A DNA stretch of 64,000 bases, taken from G963667145 sp963676515 [NCBI: Candidatus Cloacimonadota bacterium]. GTDB taxonomy: Bacteria > Cloacimonadota > Cloacimonadia > G963667145. Shown here one piece after another: positions 26,538 to 34,568 of the stretch. How positions within the stretch are numbered: position 1 is the first letter of the stretch; every line of letters begins with the position of its first letter. The notes beneath the pieces are model-generated. The model ran no database searches. It saw nothing but the letters and a program-made list of their open reading frames with translations, and was not told the DNA's origin. The position numbers and the translations under genes were made by a program. The stretch is from contig OY781061.1 of the NCBI GenBank assembly GCA_963676515.1, forward strand, positions 186,001 to 250,000. The letters run 5' to 3'.

Positions 26538-27350
26538 TCAATTTTGAACGATTACCTTCTCTATGATCACTTTCTCGATGGGTCTGTCTTGCGTTGCGGT
26601 CTTCACATCTTGAATTTTCAAGACAACATCCATGCCATCTACCACTTTGCCAAAAACCGTATGCTTGCCGTTGAGCCAGTCACAGCCATCTTTTTTGGTA
26701 ACGATAAAGAACTGACTACCGTTGGTGTTTGGTCCAGAGTTTGCCATGCAGATAGTGCCGTATTCAATTTTGGCTTTGAGCTTGCCATTTCCGTAAAACT
26801 TTGCATCTTTTTGATCGGTCAGAGCTAGATAATCTTCCACAGTTTTGCCCATCAGAGGTGCTCCCGATTGCTTCTGCCCACATTCGGTTACGATATCGAC
26901 AATCTCTTTATTGCTCTTGTCGCCGTTCTTTTGCAGATAAGGTGCTAAGATAGTTTGGAACACTTCCAGAGCCTTCTCTTGGCTATCTATCGCACCGCTC
27001 AGAGGCTTTCCCTCGTCGTAGCACTCGTCCGCAAATGTGTAACCAGGTCCGCCTGTGCCAGTACCTTGGGGACATCCACCTTGGATCATAAAGTCTTTGA
27101 TAACCCTGTGAAAAATCAAACCATCATAAAATGGCTTGCCTGTCTTTTTGCCACTAGCCAAATCTACAAAATTTGCCACCGTTTTTGGTGTCAAATCTGC
27201 AAAAAGTTCCAAAGTAATATCGCCTTTGTTTGTTTTAAGAATCACTGTCTTGCCTCCCTTTTTACCCTTAGTGTCTTCAGCATAGCAAGCTCCCAATAGC
27301 AAACTAAAGATAGCCAGCAAAATTGCCTTTTTGAATTTAAAATACTTCAT
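26538..27350 (-). CDS. Exported cyclophilin-type peptidyl-prolyl isomerase with a large insertion
   Basis: 270-aa protein with a signal peptide (residues 1-24, ending near LLGACYAED, which could also be read as a lipobox at C22). Cyclophilin motifs FHRVIKDFMIQGG, GTGGPGYTFADE and NSGPNTNGSQFF are present. Between ADE and the MANSGPNTNGSQFF segment there is an insert of about 85-90 residues (GKPLSG to LKAKIEYG) that ordinary bacterial cyclophilins lack. Catalytic Arg and the QFF core are retained. Periplasmic or outer-membrane folding role inferred. AAGGG precedes the ATG. Confidence 0.92.
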   Translation of the reverse strand: MKYFKFKKAILLAIFSLLLGACYAEDTKGKKGGKTVILKTNKGDITLELFADLTPKTVANFVDLASGKKTGKPFYDGLIFHRVIKDFMIQGGCPQGTGTGGPGYTFADECYDEGKPLSGAIDSQEKALEVFQTILAPYLQKNGDKSNKEIVDIVTECGQKQSGAPLMGKTVEDYLALTDQKDAKFYGNGKLKAKIEYGTICMANSGPNTNGSQFFIVTKKDGCDWLNGKHTVFGKVVDGMDVVLKIQDVKTATQDRPIEKVIIEKVIVQN

Positions 27351-27429
27351 TTTCTTACCCTTTGATATAGCAATCTTGCTTAGTTTTTTTTCGATTGCTC
27401 AAAAGTATCAATTTGGCTTTGGGATATTG

Positions 27430-27435
27430 TGTCAA
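27430..27435 (-). promoter_or_regulatory. TTGACA box upstream of the cyclophilin gene
   Basis: TTGACA (then CAA) on the minus strand, 80 nt from the start codon; TTGATA follows after 18 nt as a poor -10 candidate. Confidence 0.4.
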
Positions 27436-27684
27436 CAAAAAAATCAGGTGTAAATTTTGAGGAAAATTGCTTAAAATTTTACTTATTTTGCTCACAATTT
27501 CATGCTTGAAAATACAATTATGACAAGTTATCTTTCTTTTTGGGTTCATATCAAAATTATTACCTTTCTTATTTTACTGACAAAAAAGAAAGGTAACGCC
27601 AAAGAAAAAAGTCAAAGTCATAAACCTCGGCTCTAACTTGCAAAAATACCTTCGCAGTGGTTGTAATTCGGGCTTTTTTTCTCG

Positions 27685-27706
27685 CTCCCAAGCTCCAGCT
27701 TGGGAG
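27685..27706. repeat. Palindromic REP-like element
   Basis: Perfect inverted repeat: CTCCCAAGCT, CC, AGCTTGGGAG. Resembles a dispersed palindrome found between genes in many bacteria (GTTCCCA...TGGGAAC type). Only one copy noticed in this window. Confidence 0.7.
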
Positions 27707-27758
27707 TGTATATGTGTTAATTAATTAACTGTATGCTTTGTTTGTTATGCATTCCCAA

Positions 27759-27846
27759 AATAATAGTTCATTTTCTTTAATTTACTCTACTGACGGAGGG
27801 TCTTACTTTTCCCTTTGGCTGACCAAAATGAATAATAGTTCATTTT
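27759..27846. repeat. Direct repeat pair, 16 bp
   Basis: AATAATAGTTCATTTT occurs at 27759-27774 and again at 27831-27846. The second copy is followed by an AAAAGAAAAGTAG-type string that resembles 27580-27613. Confidence 0.6.
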
Positions 27847-28058
27847 TCTTTTGTAACCAAAAGAAAAGTAGAACCAAAAAGAAAAGTTCCTTTTGACATA
27901 AACTCGCTATAAGGGCTGCGAGAGGAGAGTGAGGCAAAACCAACGGAGTAGAGCTCCTTCCGTGTATTCTAGATAGTTTCCTGCTTTGCTTTTAGCGACT
28001 TCTGACGACGAGCAGATGCAGGTTTTTTCTTATGCTCAAAGTTATGCCAAAAGTGATA

Positions 28059-28313
28059 GCCCCAGCCCTCCCTGACGGGTTTCTTTGGGGCGGTGGTGAG
28101 AGTATTTTTCTCTGCTCACTGCAAAAGTGGCAGTCACAAAACTTCGTAATAAAAACGCTAGAACTAGAAAGAAGAAAACTAAAAGCTAGGGATATAATAC
28201 GGGAACGACCCACACTTATTGCTTCGCTGGTGACGCGAAACGACTGTCACTTTAGTGAGCAGAGTGGGCTTTTCTGCTTCGTCTTTTCGTCCATTCGAAA
28301 AGATGAAGAGCCC
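28059..28313. repeat. Cluster of nested inverted repeats (possible structured RNA or degenerate mobile element)
   Basis: Three structures: GCCCCA/TGGGGC enclosing CCC-TGAC-GGG (28059-28091); imperfect arms of 28 and 23 nt at 28110-28137 and 28242-28264; and a long hairpin with CTTCGTCTTTTCG (28277-28289) against CGAAAAGATGAAG (28296-28308), extended by GGGCT/AGCCC. They are denser than chance would suggest and lie upstream of the membrane protein gene. Confidence 0.55.
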
Positions 28314-28550
28314 CTCTGGTAAGAGAGCAAATCAAAGAAAAGACAAAGTCCCGCTGAAAGCTATCCCCCCGCCAAGGCGAAGCATAGTACAAAAGAAAAT
28401 CTGAGGTTCTAGTTGACGGCGAGAATTGATGGTTAGAGGTTGGGAAATAATAAAAAATGGTGGGAATTATGGAGAAAGAAAAAATTAATGGGTACTTTGT
28501 TCACATAATAAAATATCTGCATTTATTAAAAAAACAATTAAGAATCCACC

Positions 28551-29063
28551 ATGAATGAAAATACTATACTTTCAATAAAAAAAACACAGATTTTATTCTG
28601 GTATTTTGGAATTTTACTAATCATTGGAATAGGACTTACAATATTAAGTTTGAATTATAATCTTTTTATAAAAGAATTAAGTATTACAATGGTATCAATA
28701 ATCGGTGGTACTGGAACAGCACTAACGGGAGCAACAACTTTTTATCTAAGAAAACTATATAAAAGTTCTATAAAAAACATTTTAATCAAACCTGAGGACA
28801 ACAAGGATAAAGTTAAGGAACTTGGTTTTTTTTTATATTATCTGCTACGACCAATTTTTGCAATTAACTTTTCAATTGTTTTTCAGATTGCACTTAAATC
28901 AAGTGTATCGATAGTTACAGCAAAAGAAGCCAATTTAACAGAAGGAATGATATATCTAACAATGATTACTTCCTTTTTTATAGGATTTTCTACTGGTGAA
29001 GTAATAAGTAAGCTAGAAAATTACAGTAAAGACATTATTAACAAAACAATTAAAAGGTTTTAA
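28551..29063 (+). CDS. Four-TM membrane protein of unknown family
   Basis: 170-aa protein with hydrophobic segments near residues 13-34, 44-66, 92-118 and 131-150 and a charged loop (67-91) between TM2 and TM3, probably cytoplasmic. A Gly/Thr-rich run (IIGGTGTALTGATTFYL) fills TM2. No signal peptide and no recognised domain. The gene is markedly A+T-rich compared with the housekeeping genes. It ends 2 nt before the kinase-Nudix gene, so they form a two-gene unit. The size and TM layout recall small membrane effectors in nucleotide-linked conflict systems, which is inference only. Ribosome site weak. Confidence 0.78.
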   Translation: MNENTILSIKKTQILFWYFGILLIIGIGLTILSLNYNLFIKELSITMVSIIGGTGTALTGATTFYLRKLYKSSIKNILIKPEDNKDKVKELGFFLYYLLRPIFAINFSIVFQIALKSSVSIVTAKEANLTEGMIYLTMITSFFIGFSTGEVISKLENYSKDIINKTIKRF

Positions 29064-29065
29064 TT

Positions 29066-30454
29066 ATGACGAAAGAACAAAGTAGAAAAGAGTCAATAGA
29101 AGAATTAGAGAAACTAGCTTCTGATATCCTTGATTTAAAACAAGAAAGAAAACTACGAAGACCATTACTGATAGAATTTTGCGGTAGTCCAAAATCTGGC
29201 AAGTCAACAACTATCACATCTTTAAATCAATTTTTAAAAAGAAATGGTTTTTCAACAACCGTATTAACTGAAAGAGCAAGTGTATGCCCTGTGTCAAACA
29301 AGAAAGACCCTTTTTTTAATGTCTGGACATTAACATCTGCTATTGCCGAAATAATTGAAAACCTTGATAATAAGAAAACTGATATTATTATTGCTGATCG
29401 TGCTATTTTTGATGCATTATGCTGGTTTAAGTGGTTAAACACAAATGAAACAAAAGAATCCCCGTATTTAGATTCTGAAAGCTACAAAGCCTTAAAATCT
29501 CTTATTAATATGGACTTAATAAAAGGTTATATCAACATTATTTATGTTTTTACTGTAGAGCCAAAAATCTCAATTGAGCGAGAATACTCAAATTTATTAA
29601 CTAATAAAAGAGGGTCAATAATGCAAGAAAGTGTGCTAACAAGTTTCAATACTTCAATTACTAATGTAATGAAAGAACATAAAAATGATTTCAGAAAAGT
29701 TATATCTATTGATACTGGAATAGAAAAAAACAATAAACACCCTAATTTTGTCAGTTATTCTGTTACAAAAAACATTCTATATACATTAAAGATGCTTTTA
29801 ATCGAAAAAATTGGATTTTTCAAAAAAGAAATTCTTTTTCAAAATGGATTATCAAGCGGAATTAATAACTACGAGAGAATATTGAATAAAATAGAATTAG
29901 GCTTTAAAGAACGTGATGCCGTTGAAAATTCAAATACTCTAATTCAGCCCCTACCTATCGCAGTTATAACTAATAAAAAGAGAAATAAAGTTCTTGTTGT
30001 AAAAAAAAGTGAAAAAAAAATTTCTAAAGATTCACCAGAAAAAAATAAAATACTTTTGTATATTGGTGGACATATAAGACAAGAAGATTCAAGAAAGACG
30101 ACTTTAAATACAATAAATAAAGCTTTAACCCGAGAGATAAAAGAAGAAATTGGAGAATCGATCAATTTTGAAAATAGTAAAAGATTTTTAATTTATACTC
30201 CAGATTATAGCGATAAAAGCATAAAACATCTGGCAATTTGCTATGTTGTTGAGATGGAATTAGACAATAGAAAATTCAAAATCACTTCTGATGAACATGT
30301 TATGAAAACTGGAAAGTCAAAAAGTGGTCATATAGTGAGTGTTGCTAAAATATTAGATAATGAATACAAAAACTTAGAAAGTTGGAGTAAAGAAATATTA
30401 AAAGAAGTATTTAACAAACAAGTAATTGAACAAGTAGAAATACCCTATGAATAA
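29066..30454 (+). CDS. P-loop (deoxy)nucleoside/thymidylate kinase-like domain fused to Nudix hydrolase
   Basis: 462-aa two-domain protein. Residues 32-220: P-loop kinase fold with Walker A GSPKSGKST (40-48), a DR pair at D111-R112 and a lid-like region EREYSNLLTNKRG (171-183), similar to thymidylate or deoxynucleoside kinases. Residues 220-290 are a linker. Residues 295-450: Nudix domain with GGHIRQE (334-340) and the catalytic REIKEEIG (356-363); the spacing between the halves of the Nudix box is about 8 residues longer than the consensus. A+T-rich, coupled to the upstream membrane protein, and located in an island with an IS element. Activity on nucleotides is expected from both domains; substrate and purpose are unknown. 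Confidence 0.8.
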   Translation: MTKEQSRKESIEELEKLASDILDLKQERKLRRPLLIEFCGSPKSGKSTTITSLNQFLKRNGFSTTVLTERASVCPVSNKKDPFFNVWTLTSAIAEIIENLDNKKTDIIIADRAIFDALCWFKWLNTNETKESPYLDSESYKALKSLINMDLIKGYINIIYVFTVEPKISIEREYSNLLTNKRGSIMQESVLTSFNTSITNVMKEHKNDFRKVISIDTGIEKNNKHPNFVSYSVTKNILYTLKMLLIEKIGFFKKEILFQNGLSSGINNYERILNKIELGFKERDAVENSNTLIQPLPIAVITNKKRNKVLVVKKSEKKISKDSPEKNKILLYIGGHIRQEDSRKTTLNTINKALTREIKEEIGESINFENSKRFLIYTPDYSDKSIKHLAICYVVEMELDNRKFKITSDEHVMKTGKSKSGHIVSVAKILDNEYKNLESWSKEILKEVFNKQVIEQVEIPYE

Positions 30455-30553
30455 GAAACTTAACAAATAACTAAACAATTATATGGTAAAAGTAACAATT
30501 TAACACTAAAATCAAAGAAGAATCTATTTACCTCACAAAGGAGCCCCAAGCCA

Positions 30554-31195
30554 ATGACATCAACTAACCCCTTACTGCAAAGAGCCAAACTCCCCTACTG
30601 CCCAGCGAGGCAAGTGCTCGGGATATCGGGTAGCCCCAGAATTGGCGGGAATACAGACGCCCTCTTGGCACAAATAATCTCTGGCGTGACGAGTAAGAAT
30701 ATAGAGAGCTACAGCGTAAATCTGGGCGCCATAAGTTTCAGCGGTTGTATCGGTTGTGAGAAGTGCCGTAAGGACAAGATTTGCACCACGCTCCACGACG
30801 ATATGTCCGATTTGTACCCCAAAATCATCGCTGCGAAAGGGCTGATACTGGTCTCGCCCGTGCACAACTACAATATAACTTCGTGGATGAAAGCTTTTAT
30901 CGATAGGATGTACTGCTTCTACGAGTTTGACAATGACACTCATCCGAGGCAATGGAGCTCTCGCTTGGCTCAGCAAAAGCGAAAAGTAGTAATCGCTGCG
31001 GTGTGCGAGCAAGAGAGCTTGGAAGATCTAGGATTTGCTCTGGAAGCTATGGAAAAGCCGATGCAGGCTTTGGGCTATGATGTCGTGGGGTCGATGCCTG
31101 TGTTCAAGACTTTTGCCAAAGGTACTATTAAAAAGCAGAAAAAAACGATGGATGCAGCGTATGATCTTGGTATCCAGCTGGGAAAACAGCTGTGA
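30554..31195 (+). CDS. Flavodoxin-fold NADPH-dependent FMN reductase-like protein
   Basis: 213-aa flavoprotein of the iron-sulfur flavoprotein/NADPH-dependent FMN reductase group. The FMN phosphate loop is GISGSPRIGGNTDALL (residues 23-38), the compact cysteine region GCIGCEKCRKDKIC follows, then SPVHNYNITSWMKAFIDR. The clustered cysteines suggest a bound Fe-S cluster as in ISF proteins, but the spacing should be compared with family members. AAGGAG stands 10 nt before the ATG. Base composition is closer to the host genes than that of the preceding cassette. Redox partner unknown. Confidence 0.88.
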   Translation: MTSTNPLLQRAKLPYCPARQVLGISGSPRIGGNTDALLAQIISGVTSKNIESYSVNLGAISFSGCIGCEKCRKDKICTTLHDDMSDLYPKIIAAKGLILVSPVHNYNITSWMKAFIDRMYCFYEFDNDTHPRQWSSRLAQQKRKVVIAAVCEQESLEDLGFALEAMEKPMQALGYDVVGSMPVFKTFAKGTIKKQKKTMDAAYDLGIQLGKQL

Positions 31196-31239
31196 TAAGG
31201 CTCTTACCCACATCAACCTCAAGATATGTTCATCAATAG

Positions 31240-31476
31240 TTGCAAACTCTTATTAAACAAAATAAGGTAACTAAAAAAGTGTATCCGTATCACAACAAAA
31301 TAAAGCAGAGAATCAAGAACGGCGAGCTGGTAAAATACGAGTATGTGGACAAATACAAAGAGATTAGCCCCTGCCTGCTTTTGTTTTTTTCCACCGAGCC
31401 GATGATTCGACCCATCAGAGTGCACCGATTTGCAGAGTATGAAAAAATTTTCAAGGAGATTTATGAAAAAGAATGA
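31240..31476 (+). CDS. Small protein upstream of tspO (78 aa or shorter)
   Basis: 78-aa frame from TTG 31240, or 65 aa from GTG 31279, which has AAGG 12 nt upstream. The protein is basic with an aromatic-rich core (VYPYHNKIKQRIKNGEL, PCLLLFFSTEPMIRPIRVHR). Its last 14 nt overlap the tspO start, suggesting translational coupling. Composition looks protein-like and the ending is cleanly positioned, so I accept it, but I do not recognise the family. Confidence 0.55.
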   Translation: MQTLIKQNKVTKKVYPYHNKIKQRIKNGELVKYEYVDKYKEISPCLLLFFSTEPMIRPIRVHRFAEYEKIFKEIYEKE

Positions 31477-31521
31477 CAACCGAAACAACTTTTTACAACC
31501 GCAAAACAAACTCAAAATCCT

Positions 31522-31529
31522 AATAATTT
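31522..31529. repeat. Target site duplication, left copy
   Basis: AATAATTT directly before the left IS end; identical to 32876-32883. Eight bp is the normal IS256-family duplication length. Confidence 0.9.
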
Positions 31530-31556
31530 AGTCAAGTCCCATTTGTGGTGTAAATT
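31530..31556 (+). repeat. IS left terminal inverted repeat
   Basis: 27-bp imperfect repeat of the right end; inner part GGTGTAAATT identical. Confidence 0.88.
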
Positions 31557-31577
31557 CTCTCATGCTCTAAATTATTA

Positions 31578-32786
31578 CTAAAAATTCTCTGCTATCTTCA
31601 ATTTAATAAGCAGGTTCTGTTTTTTTTCTTTTTCGACATTTAGATAGATTTTACCTTCAGTCCAATCCTCATTTTGTTGAATCAAAATTGCCCCAATCAA
31701 AAGATTGCAGCTCGCTTGATTTGGAAAAATTCTAATGCTTTTTTCCCTTCTTCTAATCTCTTCATTTAGCCTTTCAATCGGATTCGTACTTTTAATTTTT
31801 GACCAATGTTTCCCCGATAAACTTATAAAATTGCTCACCTCTGGCAAACTTTCTTCAAGCCAATCAAACAACTGCATTTTCCCTTTAGATTCTACAGCCT
31901 CTAACAGCTTTTCTTTATGATATTTAAACTCTTCCAGTGTGGTTGATTTAACAAAGTTGCTACTCAAAGGAACCAGCCAAGACAAATCTTTTTTGGAGAC
32001 TTTATCCAAAAGATTTCTTTGCCAATGAACTATGCACCTTTGTTGAGTTTGGCAAGGGAAACACTCATTTAAAGCAGCCTTGAGTCCATCGTGATCATCC
32101 CTTATCCAAAGCTCTGTTTCTTTCAGTCCTCTGTTTTTTAAATTCATAAAAAACTCTTTCCAAGTGGTTTTAGCCTCTCTATTTCCCATTACAAATCCCA
32201 AAATTTCTCGTCTACCATCTTCCCTTAACCCTATCGCAGTCATAATCGTTTGTGGCTTTACTTGCCCATCTTCACGCACTTTGCTATGGATAGCATCAAC
32301 CCAAATATAAATATATTTTGAAAGCAATTTGCGAGATTTCCATTTATTTACCTCGTGTTGAATTGGCTGGATATAGCGACTAACCGTACTTTTATCAAGA
32401 TTTTTAATACCCATTTTTTCAAACAATCTATGCATTTTCCTAGTTGAGACTCCATTAATATAAGCGTTCTGAATGGTACTTATCATCGCTCTATCGACCC
32501 TTTGATATCTTTCCATAACGGAAGATGTAAACGAACCACTCCTAACTTTCGGAAAATCAATCTCCAGATTACCAATACTTGTTTTAAGTCCCCTTTTTCT
32601 AGTGCCACTTCTATAAGTCGTTCTCGCCTCGTTTCTTTCATATTTTTTAGCATTCAAATGCCGATCTAATTCTGCCTGAACGGTTTGATTTACAGCTATT
32701 TTTAATAATTCTGCTAAATTATTCCCCGTTTCTTGCTTGACAAGTTGGGTAAGCTCTTTCAATTTATTATTGCTTGTTTTGGTCAT
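31578..32786 (-). CDS. IS256-family (Mutator-type) transposase
   Basis: 402-aa DDE transposase. Catalytic residues: D164 (WVDAIHSK), D230 within RDDHDGL, and the Glu in NPIERLNEEIRRR (about 342-343); the C251/H254 pair (CIVHW) is the family C/DxxH element. N-terminal DNA-binding region 1-100. Full length for the family and uninterrupted, so probably active. AAGGAG lies 5 nt before the ATG. Catalyses copy or cut-and-paste movement producing 8-9 bp duplications. Confidence 0.96.
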   Translation of the reverse strand: MTKTSNNKLKELTQLVKQETGNNLAELLKIAVNQTVQAELDRHLNAKKYERNEARTTYRSGTRKRGLKTSIGNLEIDFPKVRSGSFTSSVMERYQRVDRAMISTIQNAYINGVSTRKMHRLFEKMGIKNLDKSTVSRYIQPIQHEVNKWKSRKLLSKYIYIWVDAIHSKVREDGQVKPQTIMTAIGLREDGRREILGFVMGNREAKTTWKEFFMNLKNRGLKETELWIRDDHDGLKAALNECFPCQTQQRCIVHWQRNLLDKVSKKDLSWLVPLSSNFVKSTTLEEFKYHKEKLLEAVESKGKMQLFDWLEESLPEVSNFISLSGKHWSKIKSTNPIERLNEEIRRREKSIRIFPNQASCNLLIGAILIQQNEDWTEGKIYLNVEKEKKQNLLIKLKIAENF

Positions 32787-32848
32787 TTTTGTCTCCTTGT
32801 TCTTTTTATTTAGAACATAAGAACGAAAGTGACCATTTTCATTTTCTA

Positions 32849-32875
32849 AATTTACACCAACTTTGAGACGTTACC
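32849..32875 (-). repeat. IS right terminal inverted repeat
   Basis: Inverted partner of 31530-31556, 18 of 27 positions identical. Confidence 0.88.
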
Positions 32876-32883
32876 AATAATTT
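32876..32883. repeat. Target site duplication, right copy
   Basis: AATAATTT, identical to 31522-31529, at the resumption of the tspO reading frame. Confidence 0.9.
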
Positions 32884-33492
32884 TCTTCTTCCTAAACTTT
32901 CTCGCTCTATTTTTGGGAGGTATTTTAGCAGGAAAAGGTGCTTCTTCGCTCTGGTATGCAAGTCTGCTAAAAGCTCCATGGACTCCGCCCGGCTGGGTCT
33001 TCGGATTTGCTTGGACGACAATAATGGTTTGCTTTAGCATCTATATGTCCCATTTGTGGGCAATCACCGCAAACAAAAATCTCCTGAATGCACTGTTTAC
33101 AGGGCAATGGCTTTTGAATGTTAGCTGGAATCCAACTTTCTTTTATTATCACTACATTTTCGTAGGAATGGTTATCATTACTTGCCTTACTGCTCTTGTG
33201 GGCTTTTTGCTTGTGTTTTATTGGCGTAAACTAAAAACCATTTCCATCTTCTTACTACCTTATTTTTTGTGGCTCTTGGTCGCTCTCTCGCTAAACGGCT
33301 ACATCTTGGTGAAAAACTGATTTTGGAAGAAAAGTTGAATTTGGCAAAGGAAAAAGCAGAAATAGTTGTTGCCCTTTTTCGGCTAAGTTTGTGAAATGAA
33401 AACAAGAGGGAAATTTTAAGATGGTGAGAAGAAATTGAATTTTTAGATTAATCCTAACATAGACAGCAATAACAATATTTAAGGGAAAAAAT

Positions 33493-34512
33493 ATGGAAAC
33501 AGTTATATACAAAAATGGAATCAGATACTCAGAAAAAAAGTATAATCTTGAAACAGAATTTGAGAAATTAGTTGTTGAAAATTCTAAAATCTTTTTTGGA
33601 GAGAATACAATTTTCGTAGATGCAAAAAAGAAAATTGATAATAATTCTTTTGGTGGAGTTATTCCAGATGGATTTTTATTTGACTTTTCTGATAAAAAAA
33701 ATCCTGAGTTTTATCTTGTTGAAGTAGAATTAGTTAAACACAATTTTTTTGGTCACATTTTCCCCCAAATAACAAAATTCTTTGCATTCTTTAAAAATCC
33801 ATCGAGTCAAGGAAAATTGATTGAAAAACTATATTCAATCTTTGAAAATGATGAAGAATTACAACAAGAATTGAAAAACAAAATCGGTAAAAAAGAAATT
33901 TTTAAATTTTTCAAGGACATAATTGAAAATAGTCAAAATATTTTACTAATAATAGACGGAGAAAAAAAAGAATTGCCAGAAATCACGAAAACATACACTG
34001 ATACTTGGGGGAAAATAGTAAAATTGGCAATTTTAAAAGAATATATAGCAAATGGAAATAATAAAAATTCAATCTATTCTTTATCTCCAGATTTTGAAAA
34101 TATAGAAAACATTGATATTATTTCTGAAAACCAAAATGAAATCAAAGAAAAGTCTGAATATAGTGAGCAATTTCATTTGGAAGACATTAATGAAAGCACA
34201 TTGACTATATATAATGAATTAAAAGAAAAATTATTAAAAAAAATTCCTTCATTAGATTTCAATTCTCAAAGATATTACATATCACTTCGAAAGGAAAGAA
34301 ATTTTGCTTTCTTAAAAATTCAAAAAAAGAAAATTGGAATTGTTGCAATGTTAAATGAAGAAAAAATAAGAGAAAAAATCAGTAAACACGAAATAACAAC
34401 TTTGGGTGAAGGTGTTCAAAATTTCTATAATGGACCTTGTGCAAAAATTGAAATTAAGAATAATAGAAATATAGATGAAATTATAAATTTATTAGTTGAT
34501 ATCCAAAAATAA
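33493..34512 (+). CDS. PD-(D/E)XK-like nuclease domain with C-terminal DUF5655
   Basis: 339-aa soluble protein. The N-terminal 100 residues look like a PD-(D/E)XK fold: E23 in helix 1 (TEFEKLVVEN), PD at 58-59 (VIPDGFLFDF), then LVEVEL (E77, E79) and PQITKF (Q92). The usual Lys of ExK is replaced by Glu (ExE), so activity needs testing. Residues 225-338 match DUF5655 in layout (IYNELKEKLLKKI, YYISLRKERNFAFLKI). It is A+T-rich like the kinase-Nudix cassette and lies near the IS element. Such fusions occur beside defence genes; a DNA-directed role is inferred. AAGGG precedes the ATG. Confidence 0.7.
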   Translation: METVIYKNGIRYSEKKYNLETEFEKLVVENSKIFFGENTIFVDAKKKIDNNSFGGVIPDGFLFDFSDKKNPEFYLVEVELVKHNFFGHIFPQITKFFAFFKNPSSQGKLIEKLYSIFENDEELQQELKNKIGKKEIFKFFKDIIENSQNILLIIDGEKKELPEITKTYTDTWGKIVKLAILKEYIANGNNKNSIYSLSPDFENIENIDIISENQNEIKEKSEYSEQFHLEDINESTLTIYNELKEKLLKKIPSLDFNSQRYYISLRKERNFAFLKIQKKKIGIVAMLNEEKIREKISKHEITTLGEGVQNFYNGPCAKIEIKNNRNIDEIINLLVDIQK

Positions 34513-34568
34513 AAGAAATCTCAACCCCTAACTACACATAAACTTGCACATAATATCACCTTAAAAGA

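Larger units (their letters stand above)
27351..28550. other. 1.2-kb gene-free, hairpin-rich intergenic zone
   Basis: I see no supportable gene: short frames here lack ribosome sites and protein-like composition. It contains TTGACA for the cyclophilin gene (27430-27435, minus), a perfect palindrome (27685-27706), two direct-repeat pairs and three sizeable inverted repeats (28059-28313). It begins the accessory island. Confidence 0.7.
31530..32875 (-). mobile_element. Complete IS256-family insertion sequence (1,346 bp)
   Basis: Bounded by identical 8-bp duplications. Terminal inverted repeats of 27 bp (31530-31556 and 32849-32875, 18 of 27 positions identical) share GTC and GGTGTAAATT, much like the AAGTCC...TTGTGTAAAA ends of IS256. 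It contains one intact transposase gene on the minus strand. Ends, duplication and frame restoration in tspO all agree on the borders. Confidence 0.95.
31463..33320 (+). pseudogene. tspO: tspO/MBR gene split by IS256-family insertion
   Basis: The 5' part (31463-31529) starts at an ATG preceded by AAGGAG and encodes MKKNDNRNNFLQPQ through LKILII. The 3' part (from 32884, or 32876 counting the second duplication copy) encodes FLNFLALFLGGILAGKG, then APWTPPGWVFGFAWT, the TspO/PBR signature, and runs to 33320. Joining 31529 to 32884 gives an uninterrupted 167-aa protein of normal TspO length with five TM segments. TspO proteins bind porphyrins and tryptophan-like ligands in the membrane. The downstream part could still be translated from TTG 32913, but it would lack the first half of TM1. 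Confidence 0.93.

Noticed and set aside
27355-27549. 64-codon minus-strand frame upstream of the cyclophilin gene
   Set aside because: It covers the probable promoter, has no ribosome site and reads as biased low-complexity sequence.
28059-28313. CRISPR-like array
   Set aside because: The repeats are inverted, of unequal size, and have no regular spacing or unique spacers.
27992-28322. Overlapping frames of 73-96 codons on both strands
   Set aside because: They overlie the inverted repeats; Ser/Arg-rich composition and lack of ribosome sites indicate chance frames.
32913-33320. Intact TspO starting at TTG 32913
   Set aside because: The frame continues upstream to the duplication and joins to a start with ribosome site at 31463; the short form would lack half of TM1.
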